NCBI GenBank assembly: GCA_963791575.1
Contig: CAWBSY010000021.1
Span: forward strand, 1 to 64,000
DNA from: JAOAPG01 sp963791575
GTDB lineage: Bacteria > Acidobacteriota > Terriglobia > Terriglobales > Acidobacteriaceae
Reading direction: 5' to 3'
DNA length: 64,000 nt
Every line of letters starts with the position of its first letter. Position 1 is the first letter of the stretch. Positions 51,467-61,129 of the stretch are shown piece by piece. Position numbers and translations under genes: made by a program. The notes below the pieces were generated by a model. That model had not been told where the DNA came from, searched no databases, and was given only the letters and a program-made list of their open reading frames with translations.

Positions 51467-54094
51467 CTAAAAATGCAATGTCACTTCAGCAGATCCATTA
51501 AATCCATCGATGGTTACTCTCTCCGTCTCGGGATCGTAGGCGCCTCCATTTACTTTCTTCGCCTTAAGTCCCGCCGGATGCGGCATGCGCAGTTCGACTC
51601 GCCCAGGCCGCCATGCCGACGAACACTCCACCTGGGCCTCGATATTTCCATCGCCGGTCCTGGACGTGACCGTCAGCGAAAGTGGACCAAAGTAGCTGGC
51701 GACATTCTTGAGAACGATTTGTTTTCCATCTTCCAGATAACTTCGAGGAATACCCGCGAGCAGATGAAGATCCCTTTCGCGTTCGAGATACAGCATCCAT
51801 CGCGTTTCCATGAGAAACCATGCCTCCTCATGGGTCTTGTGAGCGCTGGCGCGAAAGTAGTGCTCCCAAAACGTGTAGGTCTCGCGGTCCGCAAGGCTCG
51901 CGACTGTGTTGTAGTAAGCCTTCAGGAATGCCTTGGTTTCACCACGCACCAAATGGATCCAGGGATGCCGCGAATAATAGGGCTGGCTGAACACAACATT
52001 GCGGTCCGTCATTAACTCGCTATGAAAATCAAGCAGAAAACTTACCGACGCTTCGGAAGGATCAAGAATTTCCTGATAGACCGAATACAAAGGACCTAAA
52101 AGGGAGTCACGTGCGACCATAGAGCCGTGGGTGTGCCATGCACTCCCATCGATGTGTAGGGCTAGTGGTCCTCGTGACTCCACCCATGGTGGGCATGTCG
52201 GGCACCACCGTCCATCCCCCAACGGCACGACCGGGGAGGATTCCAAAGCGGTAAAGAATGCGTCTCGGATATCAGCCTTCAGCCCTTCGGCCTCGGCTTT
52301 CCATTTCGCACTCTCGTCGGGGTTGAGCTTTTCGAATATTTCTGCGACGCGTCTGAAGCCCAGATAGGCGTAGCCATTCAGCATGAACGAACGGTAAGGA
52401 TCATTGGGATCGGCGGTCTTGCCCTCGAGCATCCCGTATCCTTTGCCACGCAAGTCCTCTCGCTGATTTCTTTGCCGCCAGGCACGGAGAAATTCGCACG
52501 ACTTGATTACTTTCGGCGCAATCTGATTCAACCATGCGTCATCATGCGTATAACGATAGTGTTCTCCAATCGAGCACAGAACTGCTCCGGTCTCCAGCAT
52601 GTAGTTATTGAAGTTCTGCATGAAGCCGTCATCGTGCTGCTTCTCCAGAAAGTATTCAAGCGAACGGCGGGCCACGTCGTGCCAAGCCATGGAATCCATG
52701 AATTGGATAATGGGAGAACTTTCCGAACCAATTGGCGGATAGTCGCCAATCGTGGCTGCCAGCGCTCCTTCCGGCTCGCGGCCATAGGTGATGAGGTCGA
52801 GATGCAGCAAGCCGGCCTGAATCATCTGCGTGATTCGTTTGTCCGGCAGCTCAATCGTTGAGGCCTTCTTCAGTTTGGATTGCCAAAATATTTTGCAATC
52901 ATCTTTCTGCCGCTCGAACGGCTGCCTGCTTAATTTTGCCGCCCGTTCACGTGCGATAGGACGATGCGGCAGGAAAACATCCATGACCGTCGATTCGCCG
53001 GGTGGTAGAAGAACCACAACCTCTTCCTGTTCCAGCGGCGCCCCATCCAATCTGGAGATGGCAAACACCTGGCCGCTTTCATAGACACTGAAACCGGTAT
53101 CCGCTTCGACTTTGTACTCGAGCGCGTTGCCCTCGCCCAAACCCTTGGAAGGCCAGATCGTTCGGAGAAATGCATACCGAGGCACGGACGCAGCATTGGT
53201 CGCCGAAAGACGAAGGAATAAGACAGTTTCTTCGCCGCTTTCCATCTCAGCCGGCAGAAGAGAATCGAAGCACGCTTTCTGGGCCGAGGTGAACATGTGC
53301 TGCTTGGCAAAACCGTCCGCCAGCAGAAAATCTGTTCCCTGTAATGTTTCCGCAGTCAGATTTCCAGCTTCGCGCGTAACGAAAGTGGTCAACTCGTAAG
53401 CAACATCTCCGTCGACCAACTTTCCGCGAAGGATCGGGAGAACATTCTCCTCGAGGCTGCGTTCGATCTTCTCAGTGGGGCCCCAGCCGCGTCCCATCAT
53501 AAATTCGTAGCGGAATGGTTTGCGGTCGTTCTCCGGAATCAGCGCCTGGAAGTAATGAAAACGCGGCTCGATCCAGTCCAGTTTTTCGCCGATGGCGAAT
53601 ATCCGCATATTCCGGCTCAAACCCAGCCATGTATGGCAACTCATGCGTCGGACTTCGCTTGCAGCCGTTTCAAACGATTCTTCCGGTTCGTCGCCGATCT
53701 GTTGCAAGCGAGTTCGGCCGCCAACCTTCGCGATAGCCGATTCAATTTGCGCGAAGCTTCTGACGTCGTCGGCACTGGTCACTACAACGCCGTACTCAGG
53801 AATGAATATTGGAAAGCGTTGGTCAACATCACGCATGAGAAAACTGAAAGCGTGATCTTCGGTGGCCACCGAGACCACAGTTGGATTCTTGCTGTATCTG
53901 TTACTTACTCCTTCAAGCGAGAGATGGAGTCTAAACGGCGCATCATCCGTGCTGCTGAACTGATTCCCGCTGACGTTGCCGCAGCCGCTTACAATCTCAG
54001 CCTTCGCAGCGCGCCCGTCGGTCACACGAATTTGTCCCTTTGGCCTTCCCACCTTCCATTCAACGGCAATTTGTTTTTGAACTGCCGAATCCAT
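51467..54094 (-). CDS. Six-hairpin glycosidase-like protein, copy 2
   Basis: An 875-residue protein of the same type as that at 26904: N-terminal beta-rich region to about residue 420, an (alpha/alpha) barrel region (about 420-770: ITQMIQAGLLHLDLITYGRE, IGEHYRYTHDDAWLNQIAPK, YLGFRRVAEIFEKL), and a C-terminal beta tail ending in LRMPHPAGLKAKKVNGG. Similarity with copy 1 is clearest in HYRYT, LLAGIPRSYLEDGKQI and HPA. ATG 54094 has GGAG 7 nt upstream; an in-frame GTG at 54118 has none. No signal peptide. Follows the small zinc protein gene in the 58141-46949 operon. Glycosidase family not assigned. Confidence 0.75.
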   Translation of the reverse strand: MDSAVQKQIAVEWKVGRPKGQIRVTDGRAAKAEIVSGCGNVSGNQFSSTDDAPFRLHLSLEGVSNRYSKNPTVVSVATEDHAFSFLMRDVDQRFPIFIPEYGVVVTSADDVRSFAQIESAIAKVGGRTRLQQIGDEPEESFETAASEVRRMSCHTWLGLSRNMRIFAIGEKLDWIEPRFHYFQALIPENDRKPFRYEFMMGRGWGPTEKIERSLEENVLPILRGKLVDGDVAYELTTFVTREAGNLTAETLQGTDFLLADGFAKQHMFTSAQKACFDSLLPAEMESGEETVLFLRLSATNAASVPRYAFLRTIWPSKGLGEGNALEYKVEADTGFSVYESGQVFAISRLDGAPLEQEEVVVLLPPGESTVMDVFLPHRPIARERAAKLSRQPFERQKDDCKIFWQSKLKKASTIELPDKRITQMIQAGLLHLDLITYGREPEGALAATIGDYPPIGSESSPIIQFMDSMAWHDVARRSLEYFLEKQHDDGFMQNFNNYMLETGAVLCSIGEHYRYTHDDAWLNQIAPKVIKSCEFLRAWRQRNQREDLRGKGYGMLEGKTADPNDPYRSFMLNGYAYLGFRRVAEIFEKLNPDESAKWKAEAEGLKADIRDAFFTALESSPVVPLGDGRWCPTCPPWVESRGPLALHIDGSAWHTHGSMVARDSLLGPLYSVYQEILDPSEASVSFLLDFHSELMTDRNVVFSQPYYSRHPWIHLVRGETKAFLKAYYNTVASLADRETYTFWEHYFRASAHKTHEEAWFLMETRWMLYLERERDLHLLAGIPRSYLEDGKQIVLKNVASYFGPLSLTVTSRTGDGNIEAQVECSSAWRPGRVELRMPHPAGLKAKKVNGGAYDPETERVTIDGFNGSAEVTLHF

Positions 54095-54139
54095 TGCTTC
54101 ACTCCGCCTTCCGGACACGCGGGCAGCATTGCGACGCGC

Positions 54140-54376
54140 TTACGCTTTTCTGGTTTTGGTCGAGGTCTTATCGTGTGGCTTGAGCTTCCCAGTTAGTTGC
54201 GCGCATTGCGTGCTGCAAAATCTATGAGTAGCGCCGTTTTTCTCAACGACGAACTGCTTTTTTGGAATCAACATGCCGCAGCAATCGCAATAAAACATGG
54301 TTTGTTCGTACCATTGCGTCGTGGTTTCCACCCACCGTCCCGGAACTGGCATTCGTGTCTTAGCGTTTGTACACAT
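54140..54376 (-). CDS. Small FCS-type zinc-ribbon protein, third subunit of the HyuA/HyuB system
   Basis: A 78-residue protein with a treble-clef-like zinc site: Cys30, Cys32/Cys33 (YCDCCGML), and Cys54, Cys58 (HRFCSTQC), the pattern CxxC...FCSxxC of FCS/TRASH-type fingers. Its ATG (54376) lies inside the last 17 bp of hyuB, so the two are coupled; a further in-frame ATG at 54352 lies after the hyuB stop. No other domain. In acetone and acetophenone carboxylases, HyuA/HyuB-like subunits are accompanied by a small metal-binding subunit (family knowledge), so a similar three-part enzyme is suggested here. Too short for a confident family name. Confidence 0.7.
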   Translation of the reverse strand: MCTNAKTRMPVPGRWVETTTQWYEQTMFYCDCCGMLIPKKQFVVEKNGATHRFCSTQCAQLTGKLKPHDKTSTKTRKA

Positions 54377-56078
54377 AGTGTTTTCGCGCAGCTTCCAGGG
54401 AAATATATCCTTGACGAATGTCGTCCTCGATCTCATCCGCAGGACGTTGGCCGGCGGGAGCATAACCCCCTCCACCCGGCGATTCGATGATCACCTCGTC
54501 TCCCTCTTTCAGGACGACACGAGTGAACTTCGTGGCCGAGCGAGTACCGAAGGCCTTATCGAAGGTGGTGAAATCTTTGGCGCCTTTTTTCTTGACCAGC
54601 AACTTCGAGCTCGCGCCCTCTTCGCCTCCAAACAGGCCCCACGCGTGGGTTTTCGTCCGATCCAGCAGCGCGCTCACCGTGATCTCGGGCGCGATCACGC
54701 GAAGTCGCCGTGCACTTCCCAGGCCCCCGCGAAATTTCCCCACGCCTCCCGAATCCTTGCGCATGGAATATTCCATGGTGAGGAAGGGATACTTGGTTTC
54801 AAACACTTCGATGGGAGTATTGCGGCAATTTCCATTGACCGGGCACATCACGGAATTTCCATCGTGCGCAGTCGTGGCGCCCCATCCGCAGCCCTCGAAA
54901 TGGTAGTTGGTGTAGTACTCGCCAGTTTCAGGATGCAGTCCGCCGAAAAGGAAATTGCAAGCGGTTGCACCCTCCGCGGCAGCCGTTCGATCTGGAATCG
55001 CCTGACTCAACGCTGCTACCACGACATTCTGGATATGTGGATGAGTTTCCGTGTTTCCACCGACCGAGGGTCCGGGATGTTTCACGTTCACCAGCGTCCC
55101 CGGCTTGGTGAGGATTCGCACCGGACGAAAACATCCGGAATTTCGAGGGATGTCCTTATTGGTCACATGCAGGATCGCGCTATAAGTCGCGGCAGCCGTT
55201 ACCACGAAGGTCGCATTAATTGGACCTCTCGCTTGAGGATCGGATTCCGTCCAATCCGCAATAATTTCGTCATCGGCGACCGTCAACTTTAAGCGCATCC
55301 ACACCGGTTGACCGCTGATGCCATCGTCTTCCATGCAATCGGACGCTTCGTAGACGCCATCAGGGATTTCACGAATCTCGGCCCGCATCCAGCGCTCGGA
55401 ATAATCCAGCAACTGATTCGAAGCTTCTTCCAGCAAATCTGCGTCGTAGCGCTCCAGTAACTTGAGCAATCGATCTTCGGCAATGCTCAACGAGCCAATC
55501 ATCGCGTGCAGATCGCCCCAACTCGACTTGGGCGTGCGATGGTTACTGAGAATAATTTTCCAAACATCTTTCACATACTCGCCCCGGCGCATGATTTTGA
55601 TCGGAGGCAATCGCAGGCCTTCCTGATAAACTTCCGTCGCATCCGCCGCGAATGACCCGGGGGCCATCCCGCCGATTTCTCCCACATGAGCTATGTTCGC
55701 AACAAAGAACCGTAATTTCTTCCCGAAGAACACCGGCTTTAAAACCATGTGCTCGGGCATGTGGCACTGGCCGCGGTAAGGATCGTTGTGGATGACCACA
55801 TCTCCAGGCTCGAATGAATCCAGACCCAATTCTTCAATCGTCCACTTGGCTGCATACTGAGCCGACCCAATCATCGTGGGACAAAATTCAGCCTGTCCGA
55901 TCATGTCGCCACCCGGAGTAAAAATCACGCATGAGAAATCCAGGGCTTCATTGAAAATGGGCGAATAACTGGTGCGCATCATCGCCGTGCCCATCTCGCG
56001 ACAGATGTTCACCAGGGCATTGTTGATGACCGTCAAGGTGACGATGTCGAGCTTTTTTGATTTAGCTCTTTTCCTCAT
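54360..56078 (-). CDS. hyuB: Hydantoinase B/oxoprolinase family protein
   Basis: A 572-residue protein of the HyuB family, partner of HyuA. It begins with KLDIVTLTVINNALVNICRE, has GDVVIHNDPYRGQCHMPEHM, IAHVGEIGGMAPGSF and a C-terminal YSMRKDSGGVGKFRGGLGSA with GDEVIIESPGGGGYAP, all hallmark blocks. In characterised members the pair hydrolyses hydantoins or 5-oxoproline with ATP, or carboxylates ketones. Stop overlaps the small zinc gene by 17 bp; start overlaps hyuA by 4 bp. Confidence 0.9.
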   Translation of the reverse strand: MRKRAKSKKLDIVTLTVINNALVNICREMGTAMMRTSYSPIFNEALDFSCVIFTPGGDMIGQAEFCPTMIGSAQYAAKWTIEELGLDSFEPGDVVIHNDPYRGQCHMPEHMVLKPVFFGKKLRFFVANIAHVGEIGGMAPGSFAADATEVYQEGLRLPPIKIMRRGEYVKDVWKIILSNHRTPKSSWGDLHAMIGSLSIAEDRLLKLLERYDADLLEEASNQLLDYSERWMRAEIREIPDGVYEASDCMEDDGISGQPVWMRLKLTVADDEIIADWTESDPQARGPINATFVVTAAATYSAILHVTNKDIPRNSGCFRPVRILTKPGTLVNVKHPGPSVGGNTETHPHIQNVVVAALSQAIPDRTAAAEGATACNFLFGGLHPETGEYYTNYHFEGCGWGATTAHDGNSVMCPVNGNCRNTPIEVFETKYPFLTMEYSMRKDSGGVGKFRGGLGSARRLRVIAPEITVSALLDRTKTHAWGLFGGEEGASSKLLVKKKGAKDFTTFDKAFGTRSATKFTRVVLKEGDEVIIESPGGGGYAPAGQRPADEIEDDIRQGYISLEAARKHYVYKR

Positions 56079-58141
56079 AAAGCGATCGTGATCACACCTT
56101 TACGATTTACTGTCAGCGTGTTGCCGGGATGAAGCAATATGGTTGAATCCTGCTCCTCGATTACCGCTGGGCCTTTCAATTTAATTCCCGCCGGCAAGCT
56201 AGTCCGGCTATACACCGGGCAGGAAATGTATCCGTTATCCTGGAAGTACACAGGACGCTTATGAGCGGGCGCTGGCGCTTTTCCTTTTGGAATGTCCTTG
56301 AGCACTGGCGTTTTCGAGGCGCCGATGACCTTTACATTGAAGCGAATCAATTCGATGATTTCCCGGCTAATGCAATAGCCGTAGAACTTTTCATGAAGTT
56401 TGTGGAATTCCTCGAACACCGCTTCAAGCTTTTTGGCCGTGATGGTTCCAGCATCAATTTTTACGTCGTGCTCGTAATTCTGCCCTGCATAACGCATGCT
56501 GATCGAACGCTGGACTACCGGCTTGCCGGGATGTCCTTCATTCCGCAGTTCCTCAACAGAGGACTTCACCATTTCGCCGAACAGTTTATTTACTTCGGGC
56601 GCGTCGATATTGTCAGACCGAAAATGCTGACTGAGGATCTTGTCCACCTGGAAATCGGCGATCAGAGTTCCGAATGCAGAACACAATCCGGGATACAGCG
56701 GCACGATGATGCGATGCATGCCAATTTTCTCGGCAATGCCTCCGGTGTGGAGCGGTCCTGCTCCGCCGAAGGAAACCAGGGCAAATTCTCGCGGATCGAG
56801 TCCCCGTTCCACTGAAATCACGCGAATCGCATTCGCCATATTCTCGTCCGCTACGTCGATGATTGCTTGCGCCGCTTCCGCCTGATCGAGATTCATTTTG
56901 CCGGCAAGCGAAGAAATGACGCTCTGCGCTTTCGCAGGATTGAGCTTCATCTTGCCGCCGAGAAAATAATCGGCATTCAATCTGCCCAGCACCAGGTTTG
57001 CATCGGTAACGGTCGCTTCGGTTCCTCCCTGGTCATAACAAGCCGGCCCCGGGTCCGCGCCGGCGCTCTGCGGGCCCACCCGAAGAAACCCACCTTTATC
57101 CACCCGTGCGATGCTGCCGCCGCCCGCTCCAATCGAACTGACATCGACGAATGGCGCGCTGATCGGCATGCCCCATTCGACTTCATAATTTGTGACGTGC
57201 GAGAGAGCGCCGTTGCGGACCAAGCCCACATCACAACTGGTCCCTCCCATGTCGAGCGTCACGAGATTTTGTTCGTCAACCAGGTCGCCAAAATACCGGG
57301 CTCCGATGATCCCTCCGCTCAAACCGGAAAGCACTGTATTCACTGGCTGGCGTTCAACGGCGGCCGCAGTCGCATGGCCTCCATTCGACTTCATAATTGT
57401 CCAGGGAACTGGAGGCCCCAACAACATCAGACTGGCGCGCACACTCTCCACATAGCGGATCAGAATCGGCTTGATAAACGCATCGATCACGGTGGTAGAA
57501 CCGCGTTCATATTCGCGCCAAATCGGCGCAACCTGGTGCGAAACCGAGAGTGGAATCTCAGGAAATCTGGATTCCAGATATTCCTTCAACAACAATTCGT
57601 GCTCAGGATTCAGGTAGGAGAACAACAGGCAAATCGCGATCGAGACCTCCTGCTCGGGAGATTCCTGCAAACGCTGATCGATTTTTGCCGCCAGCCCTTC
57701 CGTTTCTTCTGAACTCAGCGGGACGAGCACTCTTCCTCGGGAATCGATCCGCTCCTGAATACCCAGGCAATCCGAACGCTTCACCAAAGGCCTCGGCTTT
57801 TCCCACTCAAACGAGTAGTGGTGCCTGCGATTCATTCGTTGAATGAACAAGACATCTTCAAACCCCGCAGTTGTAATGAAGATGACTCGTGCACCCTTGC
57901 GCTGGAGGAGAGCATTCAGCCCGAGCGTAGTTCCTAAGACGATTGACGACGCATTTTCGACTTTGAGTCCGGATTCATAGATCACGCCAACCAGCGATTT
58001 GATCGAATCTTTAGGAGAGGAAGGATATTTACCGATGATGAGGTCGCCGGTGGCATCGTCCACTCCGATCAGATCGGTGAAAGTGCCGCCGGTATCAATA
58101 CCGCATCTGACGCTGGGGTGACTTGCGAGGCCTTTTGACAT
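56075..58141 (-). CDS. hyuA: Hydantoinase A/oxoprolinase family ATPase
   Basis: A 688-residue subunit with an actin-like ATPase fold: the phosphate-1-like motif GIDTGGTFTDLIGVD at the start and TLDMGGTSCDVGLVRNG in the middle. Typical of HyuA/AcxA, which use ATP to activate the substrate carbonyl. First gene of the eight-gene operon, promoter at 58292-58320. Whether the enzyme is a hydantoinase, oxoprolinase or carboxylase cannot be read from sequence. A sugar-acid catabolic operon is an unexpected home: the true substrate may be a lactam or ketone derived from an amino sugar. Confidence 0.9.
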   Translation of the reverse strand: MSKGLASHPSVRCGIDTGGTFTDLIGVDDATGDLIIGKYPSSPKDSIKSLVGVIYESGLKVENASSIVLGTTLGLNALLQRKGARVIFITTAGFEDVLFIQRMNRRHHYSFEWEKPRPLVKRSDCLGIQERIDSRGRVLVPLSSEETEGLAAKIDQRLQESPEQEVSIAICLLFSYLNPEHELLLKEYLESRFPEIPLSVSHQVAPIWREYERGSTTVIDAFIKPILIRYVESVRASLMLLGPPVPWTIMKSNGGHATAAAVERQPVNTVLSGLSGGIIGARYFGDLVDEQNLVTLDMGGTSCDVGLVRNGALSHVTNYEVEWGMPISAPFVDVSSIGAGGGSIARVDKGGFLRVGPQSAGADPGPACYDQGGTEATVTDANLVLGRLNADYFLGGKMKLNPAKAQSVISSLAGKMNLDQAEAAQAIIDVADENMANAIRVISVERGLDPREFALVSFGGAGPLHTGGIAEKIGMHRIIVPLYPGLCSAFGTLIADFQVDKILSQHFRSDNIDAPEVNKLFGEMVKSSVEELRNEGHPGKPVVQRSISMRYAGQNYEHDVKIDAGTITAKKLEAVFEEFHKLHEKFYGYCISREIIELIRFNVKVIGASKTPVLKDIPKGKAPAPAHKRPVYFQDNGYISCPVYSRTSLPAGIKLKGPAVIEEQDSTILLHPGNTLTVNRKGVITIAL

Positions 58142-58291
58142 AATCGCCGGGTATGAATGCCGAGTTCCCCCGGCGTCGAATGATTGTTATCTATGACAAC
58201 TCTGCTACTTAAGTGTACGTCTCTCGAATGAGTGCTCCACGATCTCCGGCGGAAACTGCTCACCAAAACGGTGAAATATCCGGTGACGAGC

Positions 58292-58320
58292 AAGCTAAAT
58301 AACCGGCAATCCAAAGTCAA
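58292..58320 (-). promoter_or_regulatory. Promoter of the hyuA operon
   Basis: On the minus strand: TTGACT (58315-58320), 17-bp spacer, TAGCTT (58292-58297), about 150 bp before the ATG. A perfect 12-bp palindromic block TTTATTTATAAA lies 4 bp upstream of the -35 box (58325-58336). The rest of 58142-58440 shows no gene. Confidence 0.5.
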
Positions 58321-58379
58321 GCAGTTTATTTATAAACGAATTATATAAAGGATTGGCTATATTTTTATGCACTTAATAA

Positions 58380-58391
58380 TTCAATGGTGAA
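58380..58391. promoter_or_regulatory. Candidate shared operator (TTYA-N4-TRAA), hyuA promoter
   Basis: TTCAATGGTGAA: perfect inverted repeat TTCA-N4-TGAA after exactly 59 bp of sequence upstream of the -35 box at 58315-58320. Nearly identical to TTCAATGTTGAA at 42809-42820 (one base different, in the centre). Confidence 0.6.
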
Positions 58392-58440
58392 TAAATATAA
58401 GGTTATTCGGAAGGTAATACCCGGCTAAAGACCGCAAGTC

Positions 58441-59340
58441 TTACAATTCTGATTTTATTCGCGTCTTGAATTGCGGCTTTCCGAAGATATCCACTGAAAG
58501 ACGATATAGAGGTCCTCCAATGCAGCCGGAGGGATCGTAATTCGTAGGGACGAGCGGCGAAGGAAAGTGTTCTGCCGCCGACGTGATAAATAGCTGGTTA
58601 AGCTCGGGGCCGCCAAAAGCCACTGATGAAGTCTGCTTGGCCGGCGTGACGATTTTCTGTTCGACTTTTCCATCCGGATCGTACCGGACCACGCAGCCAC
58701 CGTACCATTGCGCGGACCAGAGAAAGCCGTCGGCATCCACGGCGAGTCCGTCCGGAATTCCTTCACTTAGAGGCACCTGCACCAGCACCGAACGGTTGCG
58801 AACATCGCCAGTGCGAACGTCATAGTCATATCGATAAATGATCCGGGCGGCCGAATCGGCGAGGTATACAGTTTTGGCATCGGGGGAAAATCCAATGCCG
58901 TTCGCCAGATGAATTCCGTCGTCAATCACGCTGGTGTCTCCAGCGTTATCGACGCGGAACAGGCATCCCATTTTGTAATTCCCTTTGGGATCATAGAAAC
59001 AGGATCCTGCGAGGAAACGGCCTGCCGGATCGGCGGCCGCGTCGTTCATCTGACAAACCGCGCCATCGACTTCAGCGGCGATCAGCTTTAAATCCTCGGC
59101 GCCATTCCAGAGCCAGATGCCTTTCGTATTCGCAATGACGAATCCTCCGCCTTCATTTAGAGCAAATCCTGTGACTTCCACTCCAGTCCGTAAAACTTCG
59201 CTCTTCCCCGATGGCGAATGAAATCGGGAAAATTTAAAGCCAACGCAATCCGTCCAATAAAGCGAGGATGTATCGGGATCCCACACCGGCGCTTCGCCAT
59301 TGAGATCGCCAAAGTTCGCGATGATTTCGGGTTGCTGCAT
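58441..59340 (-). CDS. SMP-30/gluconolactonase family sugar lactonase
   Basis: A 299-residue propeller lactonase with NGEAPVWDPDTSSLYWTDCV at the start (metal Glu), NGIGFSPDAKTVYLADSAA (ligand Asn) and IPDGLAVDADGFLWSAQWYG (ligand Asp), a full set. Third lactonase of the locus and the most canonical. Downstream gene of the 61092-58441 unit, 27 bp after the IlvD/Edd dehydratase, as in L-arabinose or D-xylose oxidative routes where lactonase and IlvD-type dehydratase act in succession. Confidence 0.92.
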   Translation of the reverse strand: MQQPEIIANFGDLNGEAPVWDPDTSSLYWTDCVGFKFSRFHSPSGKSEVLRTGVEVTGFALNEGGGFVIANTKGIWLWNGAEDLKLIAAEVDGAVCQMNDAAADPAGRFLAGSCFYDPKGNYKMGCLFRVDNAGDTSVIDDGIHLANGIGFSPDAKTVYLADSAARIIYRYDYDVRTGDVRNRSVLVQVPLSEGIPDGLAVDADGFLWSAQWYGGCVVRYDPDGKVEQKIVTPAKQTSSVAFGGPELNQLFITSAAEHFPSPLVPTNYDPSGCIGGPLYRLSVDIFGKPQFKTRIKSEL

Positions 59341-59367
59341 TGCAGAATTTCGAAATAATTGAAGGCG

Positions 59368-61092
59368 TTAGGAACGACCGACAACAGGCTCGTAGGGGAC
59401 TTCGCCTTCTTCCCCAACCAGAAAATCGAAATCGCATCCCTTATCGGCTTGTAGGATGTGGTTCAAAAACATGGTGTAATAGCCTCGCCGGTATCTTTTG
59501 GGGGCCGGTTTCCAGGCCGCCGCCCGGCTACGGATTTCTGCTTCGGAAACCAACAATTCCAGGCTTCGGTTCTCCACATCGAGCTTTATCAAATCGCCAT
59601 TCTTGACCACGGACAGAGGACCGCCAATCGCGGCCTCCGGAGATATGTGCAGAACTACGGTGCCGTAACTTGTTCCGCTCATGCGCGAATCGCTGATTCT
59701 GACCATATCGGGGATGCCGCGTTTGAGCAGCTTCGCAGGAATCGGAATTTGTCCCCACTCCGGCATGCCAGGTCCACCGACCGGGCCGGCATTCTTTAAG
59801 ACTAATACGCAATTTTCATCGACATCCAAGTCGGGATCATCGATTTTCTTCAACATCTCCTCATATTTTTCAAACACGACCGCCCGGCCGGTGTGCTTCA
59901 GCAGATGGGGAGAGGCGGCCGAAGTTTTCATAATGCAGCCGTTCGGACTCAGATTGCCTTTCAGCACCGCAAGCGAACCATCCGGATATAAAGGCTTATC
60001 GAGCGGCCGGATCACATCCGCATTGTGGCATTCGGAATTTTCCACGTTCTGTGCGATCGTCTTGCCGTTGACCGTTATCTCGTTTCCGTGAAGTAACGGG
60101 AGCATTTGCTTCAATAGGGCCGGCAGGCCACCCGCGTAGTAAAAATCTTCCATCAGGTACTTGCCACTGGGCTGAATGTTGGCGATGGTCGGAGTGGAAC
60201 GCGCCAGTTCGTCGAATTTCGAAAGCGGTAAAGGAATGCCCAGTCTGCCGGCAATCGCCGTGAGATGAATGACCGCATTGGTCGACCCGCCCAGTGCAGC
60301 AAAGACTCGAATGGCATTCTCGAATGCCTTCGGAGTCATAACGCGGGAGGGTCGTAAATCTTCGTTGATCAATTCGACAATCCGTCTCCCGCTGGATTCG
60401 GCGATGGCATAGCGTCGCGAATCCACAGCGGGGATGCTTGCGCAACCAGGTAGTGTCATTCCCAGAGCCTCCGCCAGGCTGGTCATGGTGCTGGCCGTGC
60501 CCATGGTCATGCAGTGGCCGGGACCGCGGGAGATCGACGCTTCCAGTTCTTCCCATTGCTCGTCGCTGACGCGTCCGGCGCGTCGTTCGTCCCAGGTTTT
60601 CCAGAGGTCGGTCCCTGATCCTACTGGCTTATTTCGCCACATTCCATTGAGCATGGGGCCGCCCGGGACCATGATTGCCGGCACATCCATGCTGGCAGCT
60701 CCCATTAATTGCGCGGGGGTGGTTTTGTCACAACCACAGAGCAGGATCACCCCATCCATGGGATGAGAGCGGACCATTTCTTCCACATCCATCGCCATCA
60801 GATTTCGATAGAGCATGGCGGTGGGCATCATTAGTTCTTCGCCCAAGGAGATGGTCATGAATTCCAGAGGGAAACCACCCGCCGCCCAAACTCCGCGCTT
60901 GACTGCATCGGCTACCGCCCGCAGGTGAAGATTGCAGTTATTGAGTTCACTCCACGAATTACAAATGCCCACGACGGGGCGGTTTTCGAATGAACGCGGA
61001 GTGTAGCCCTCGGAACGGAGGGCGGCACGATGGCAGAATCCCACCTCGTCATCTCTATCGAACCAACGAGAACTACGCCACTTGCTGGTCAT
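59368..61092 (-). CDS. IlvD/Edd-family sugar-acid dehydratase, copy 1
   Basis: A 574-residue iron-sulfur dehydratase. Cluster-binding cysteines appear in GICNSWSELNNCNLHLR, LLCGCDKTTPAQ and PGHCMTMGTAST; the C-terminal domain has SDSRMSGTSYGTVVLH with the catalytic Ser. Resembles arabonate/xylonate/gluconate-type dehydratases more than biosynthetic IlvD. ATG 61092 has the conserved N-terminus WRSSRWFDRDDEVGFCHRA; an open frame from 61158 starts within the promoter. Strong promoter at 61130-61158. Tandem with copy 2 at 61256. Confidence 0.92.
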   Translation of the reverse strand: MTSKWRSSRWFDRDDEVGFCHRAALRSEGYTPRSFENRPVVGICNSWSELNNCNLHLRAVADAVKRGVWAAGGFPLEFMTISLGEELMMPTAMLYRNLMAMDVEEMVRSHPMDGVILLCGCDKTTPAQLMGAASMDVPAIMVPGGPMLNGMWRNKPVGSGTDLWKTWDERRAGRVSDEQWEELEASISRGPGHCMTMGTASTMTSLAEALGMTLPGCASIPAVDSRRYAIAESSGRRIVELINEDLRPSRVMTPKAFENAIRVFAALGGSTNAVIHLTAIAGRLGIPLPLSKFDELARSTPTIANIQPSGKYLMEDFYYAGGLPALLKQMLPLLHGNEITVNGKTIAQNVENSECHNADVIRPLDKPLYPDGSLAVLKGNLSPNGCIMKTSAASPHLLKHTGRAVVFEKYEEMLKKIDDPDLDVDENCVLVLKNAGPVGGPGMPEWGQIPIPAKLLKRGIPDMVRISDSRMSGTSYGTVVLHISPEAAIGGPLSVVKNGDLIKLDVENRSLELLVSEAEIRSRAAAWKPAPKRYRRGYYTMFLNHILQADKGCDFDFLVGEEGEVPYEPVVGRS

Positions 61093-61129
61093 GATCGCTT
61101 TCTGGCCGCGAACTTTACGACGACTTGTG

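Noticed and set aside
54297..55292. Long plus-strand open frame (331 codons) opposite hyuB
   Set aside because: It is the antisense of a well-supported gene, has no family resemblance and no ribosome-binding site. Long antisense frames are common in GC-rich coding DNA.
54140..58141. Name as a true hydantoinase
   Set aside because: The HyuA/HyuB family covers hydantoinases, 5-oxoprolinases and ketone carboxylases; no residue seen here discriminates between them.
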